From an uncultured Eubacteriales bacterium (GTDB taxonomy: Bacteria > Bacillota > Clostridia > Oscillospirales > Oscillospiraceae): DNA of 14,978 nt. Below the pieces are notes generated by a model. It saw only the letters and a list, made by a program, of their open reading frames with translations, made no database searches and had not been told where the DNA came from. How positions within the stretch are numbered: position 1 is the first letter of the stretch; each line of letters opens with the position of its first letter. The stretch spans positions 1-14,978 of the forward strand of contig URCB01000041.1 in assembly GCA_900546255.1 (NCBI GenBank), in the 5' to 3' direction. This document shows positions 13,644-14,978 of this stretch, in pieces. A program made the translations under genes and the position numbers.

Positions 13644-14489
13644 TCAGCCCTCCTCGCCGGCGTCGTCCAGGTGCTCCAGGCAGGCCATCACCAGGGCGGA
13701 GAACCGGTCACGGGCGGCCTCCCCGGCGGCGATGACCTCCTCCTCGCTGAGCTTCTTGGGCAGCACCCCGGCGGCCATGTTGGAGATCAGGGTGAAGCCC
13801 AGCACGTCCATGCCGCAGTGGCCGGCGGTGATGACCTCCGGGGCGGTGGACATGCCCACGGCGTCCGCCCCTAAAATCCGGGCCATGCGGACCTCGGCAG
13901 GGGTCTCGTACTGGGGGCCGGGGAAGTACATATAGACCCCCTCCCGCAAGTTCAGGTCCAGGCGGCGGGCCTGCTGCCGGGCCAGGTCCTGGAGCTTGGG
14001 GGTGTAGAGGTAGCTGGCGTCGGGGAACCGGGGGCCAAACTCCGGCAAATTCTCCCCCCGGAGGGGGGATTCCATGAAGATCTTGATCTGGTCGGTGATG
14101 AGCATCAGGTCCCCGGCCTTGAAGTTCCAGTTCACCCCGCCGGCGGCGTTGGTGACCAGGAGGGTCTGGCAGCCCAGCAGGCGGAGGACCCGGACGGCGT
14201 AGCTGACCTCCTCATAGGAGTAGCCCTCGTAGTGGTGGACCCGGCCCTGCATCACTGCCACCGGCTGGCCGGCCAGGGTGCCAAAGACCAGCTGCCCCTT
14301 GTGTCCCGGGGCGGTGGAGGTCTTAAAGTGGGGGATGGCGGTGTAGGGGACGGCGATGGGGTTCTCCACCAGGTCCCCCAGGTAGCCCAGGCCGGAGCCC
14401 AGGACCAGGGCCACTTTGGGCCGGAAGTCCCCCAGCTTGGCCAGGAGGGCGTCGGCGCTCTGGCGGTATTGGTCAAAGGTATAGTTCAT
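13644..14489 (-). CDS. punA: Purine nucleoside phosphorylase, trimeric type, 281 aa
   Basis: It splits inosine, guanosine and their deoxy forms with phosphate into base and ribose-1-phosphate, in purine salvage. Family motifs are visible: LVLGSGLG (phosphate-binding S32), MQGRVHHYEGY (R83, H85), VTNAAGG, GPQYETPAEVR (E195), GMSTAPEVI (M213) and TLISNMAAG. N237 in the last motif fits 6-oxopurine specificity. Length is that of the mammalian-like (PNP-I) group, not the hexameric DeoD group. The start follows GGGAGG. It is the first gene of the minus-strand operon, behind a promoter at 14583-14611 and a leader of about 87 nt. Confidence 0.93.
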   Translation of the reverse strand: MNYTFDQYRQSADALLAKLGDFRPKVALVLGSGLGYLGDLVENPIAVPYTAIPHFKTSTAPGHKGQLVFGTLAGQPVAVMQGRVHHYEGYSYEEVSYAVRVLRLLGCQTLLVTNAAGGVNWNFKAGDLMLITDQIKIFMESPLRGENLPEFGPRFPDASYLYTPKLQDLARQQARRLDLNLREGVYMYFPGPQYETPAEVRMARILGADAVGMSTAPEVITAGHCGMDVLGFTLISNMAAGVLPKKLSEEEVIAAGEAARDRFSALVMACLEHLDDAGEEG

Positions 14490-14514
14490 AGTCGTAGCCT
14501 CCCAACGGGGGACG

Positions 14515-14562
14515 GCGCCCCCGGTGCTCCCGGCCGGAGCCGGGGCGCTGTTCTCTTTTTTT
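14515..14562 (+). terminator. GC hairpin in the pnp leader, terminator-like on the plus strand
   Basis: GCGCCCCCGG (14515-14524) pairs with CCGGGGCGC (14540-14548) with one bulge. Inside, GCTCC pairs with GGAGC. On the plus strand TGTTCTCTTTTTTT follows, so it would stop transcription antisense to pnp. On the minus strand it is simply a strong leader hairpin about 25 nt before the start codon. No plus-strand gene explains it. Confidence 0.5.
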
Positions 14563-14582
14563 GCACGATTGCATACTGGGTT

Positions 14583-14611
14583 ATCTTACACCACGGGGAG
14601 AGAAAAAGCAA
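14583..14611 (-). promoter_or_regulatory. Sigma-A promoter of the pnp operon
   Basis: On the minus strand TTGCTT (14606-14611) and TAAGAT (14583-14588) are separated by 17 bp. The predicted start near 14576 gives a leader of about 87 nt. No purine riboswitch was recognised in it. Confidence 0.65.
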
Positions 14612-14618
14612 ATGGAAT

Positions 14619-14640
14619 CCTTGATATTTCAAGGTTTTTT
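14619..14640 (+). terminator. Plus-strand terminator-like hairpin upstream of the pnp promoter
   Basis: CCTTGA (14619-14624) pairs with TCAAGG (14629-14634) over TATT, and six T residues follow at once. The stem is short but the form is classic. It lies behind the pnp promoter, on the opposite strand, just before repeat copy B. Confidence 0.5.
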
Positions 14641-14663
14641 CACATTTGGACGGCTCTGAGACA

Positions 14664-14830
14664 GGGGCGGGGGCCCTCTGTCATCGGTAGGCGGTCCCGT
14701 TGGGACCGGCGCAGGGTGGGCCCTGCGGCGTGGGTTCCCGCCCGGGGCCGGGCGGGGGGGCGGTGGGGTACTGCGTACCCTTCGGGTGGTCGGGGCTGTT
14801 TCGACACCTCGGGGCGCAGCGCCCCGGGGG
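14664..14830 (+). repeat. Structured dispersed repeat, copy B (most complete)
   Basis: The hairpins are CGGTCCC/GGGACCG (14692-14698 with 14702-14708), GCAGGG/CCCTGC (14711-14716 with 14721-14726), CCCGCCCGG/CCGGGCGGG (14737-14745 with 14748-14756), GGGTAC/GTACCC (14766-14771 with 14775-14780) and CGGGGCGC/GCGCCCCG (14810-14817 with 14819-14826). Order and loop sizes follow copy A. The 5' lead (GGGGCGGGGGCC then CTCTG...CGGTAGG) is shared with copy C. No ORF with coding character overlaps it. Confidence 0.75.
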
Positions 14831-14859
14831 GGCCGCCTGCCCGGCGGGGTCTCCCAGGT

Positions 14860-14953
14860 GGGGCCGGGGGCCTCTGCTGTCGGTAGGTGGTCCCTTCTGG
14901 ACTGCCGCAGGTTAGCACCTGCAAGGTGGGTTCCCGCCCGGTCCCGGGCGGGG
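14860..14953 (+). repeat. Structured dispersed repeat, copy C (lacks the 3' half)
   Basis: It shares the 5' lead with copy B, then GGTCC/GGACT (14889-14893 with 14899-14903, with a G-T pair at the base), GCAGGT/ACCTGC (14907-14912 with 14917-14922) and CCCGCCCGG/CCGGGCGGG (14933-14941 with 14944-14952). After stem 3 the similarity stops; stems 4 and 5 are missing and a palindrome follows. B and C are in direct orientation, 29 bp apart. Confidence 0.7.
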
Positions 14954-14958
14954 ATCCA

Positions 14959-14978
14959 GGCTTTCTCTAGAGAAAGCC
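14959..14978. other. Perfect 20-bp palindrome at the right edge
   Basis: GGCTTTCTCT is followed at once by its exact reverse complement AGAGAAAGCC. As RNA it would form a stem with a small loop. It may be the stem of a terminator whose T-run lies beyond the window, or a protein-binding site. The window ends here, so this cannot be decided. Confidence 0.7.

Noticed and set aside
14931..14953. GGTTCCCGCCCGG stem read as a tRNA T-arm
   Set aside because: There is no acceptor stem, anticodon arm or TTCGA loop around it, and the same stem recurs in all three repeat copies with other hairpins.
1..14978. CRISPR array, prophage, insertion sequence or toxin-antitoxin system
   Set aside because: No regularly spaced direct repeats, transposase, integrase or phage protein, and no small paired toxin-like genes were found on either strand.

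Overview
This is a GC-rich chromosomal window from a low-GC-phylum relative gone GC-rich: most probably a Clostridia member near Oscillospiraceae (Flavonifractor, Pseudoflavonifractor, Lawsonibacter type). The basis is gene content typical of Firmicutes: RNase Y, YmdB, RqcP (YabO), a SpoVB/YabM-type flippase next to MazG and HU, and YhaO/YhaN. Strong Shine-Dalgarno sites, sigma-A promoters with 17-bp spacers and strongly G/C-ending codons agree. The family placement is inference. Almost everything is housekeeping; there are no rRNA or tRNA genes, CRISPR arrays, transposases or phage genes that I can see.

Layout. A structured repeat (copy A, inverted) fills the left end, followed by a ferritin-like gene on the minus strand. 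Divergent from it is rny (RNase Y), with a near-consensus promoter, a leader of about 150 nt and a strong terminator. A DHA3-type MFS exporter lies on the minus strand. Its own promoter is followed by a leader of about 300 nt that contains several hairpins, a possible pseudoknot and an intrinsic terminator just before the gene. On the plus strand follow ymdB, a YhaO/SbcD-like nuclease and a YhaN/SbcC-like membrane ATPase, with a 4-nt overlap between the last two. Next comes lepB with its own promoter, and then rqcP.

A cluster of five hairpins separates rqcP from a converging minus-strand operon. In transcription order that operon is purine nucleoside phosphorylase, an MtaD-type amidohydrolase, a SpoVB/YabM-type flippase, mazG and hup. 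The genes are tightly spaced: 3 nt between pnp and mtaD, 19 nt between mtaD and the flippase, 73 nt before mazG, and a 4-nt overlap between mazG and hup. The right end (14490-14978) has no genes. It holds the pnp promoter, two plus-strand terminator-like hairpins, two more copies of the structured repeat (B and C) and a perfect 20-bp palindrome at the edge.

How the genes connect. RNase Y and YmdB are functional partners in Bacillus; here they are close but split by the exporter. The pnp-mtaD pair makes a purine-nucleoside salvage unit (deamination of adenosyl compounds, then phosphorolysis) and shares an operon with nucleotide-pool cleaning (MazG), envelope lipid transport and chromosome packing (HU). 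RqcP normally sits on the same strand directly after mazG or hup in this lineage; here it is beside hup but inverted and coupled to lepB.

The most interesting non-coding signals are the A/B/C repeat family, whose stems covary between copies, and the MFS leader, which looks like an undescribed attenuator or riboswitch.
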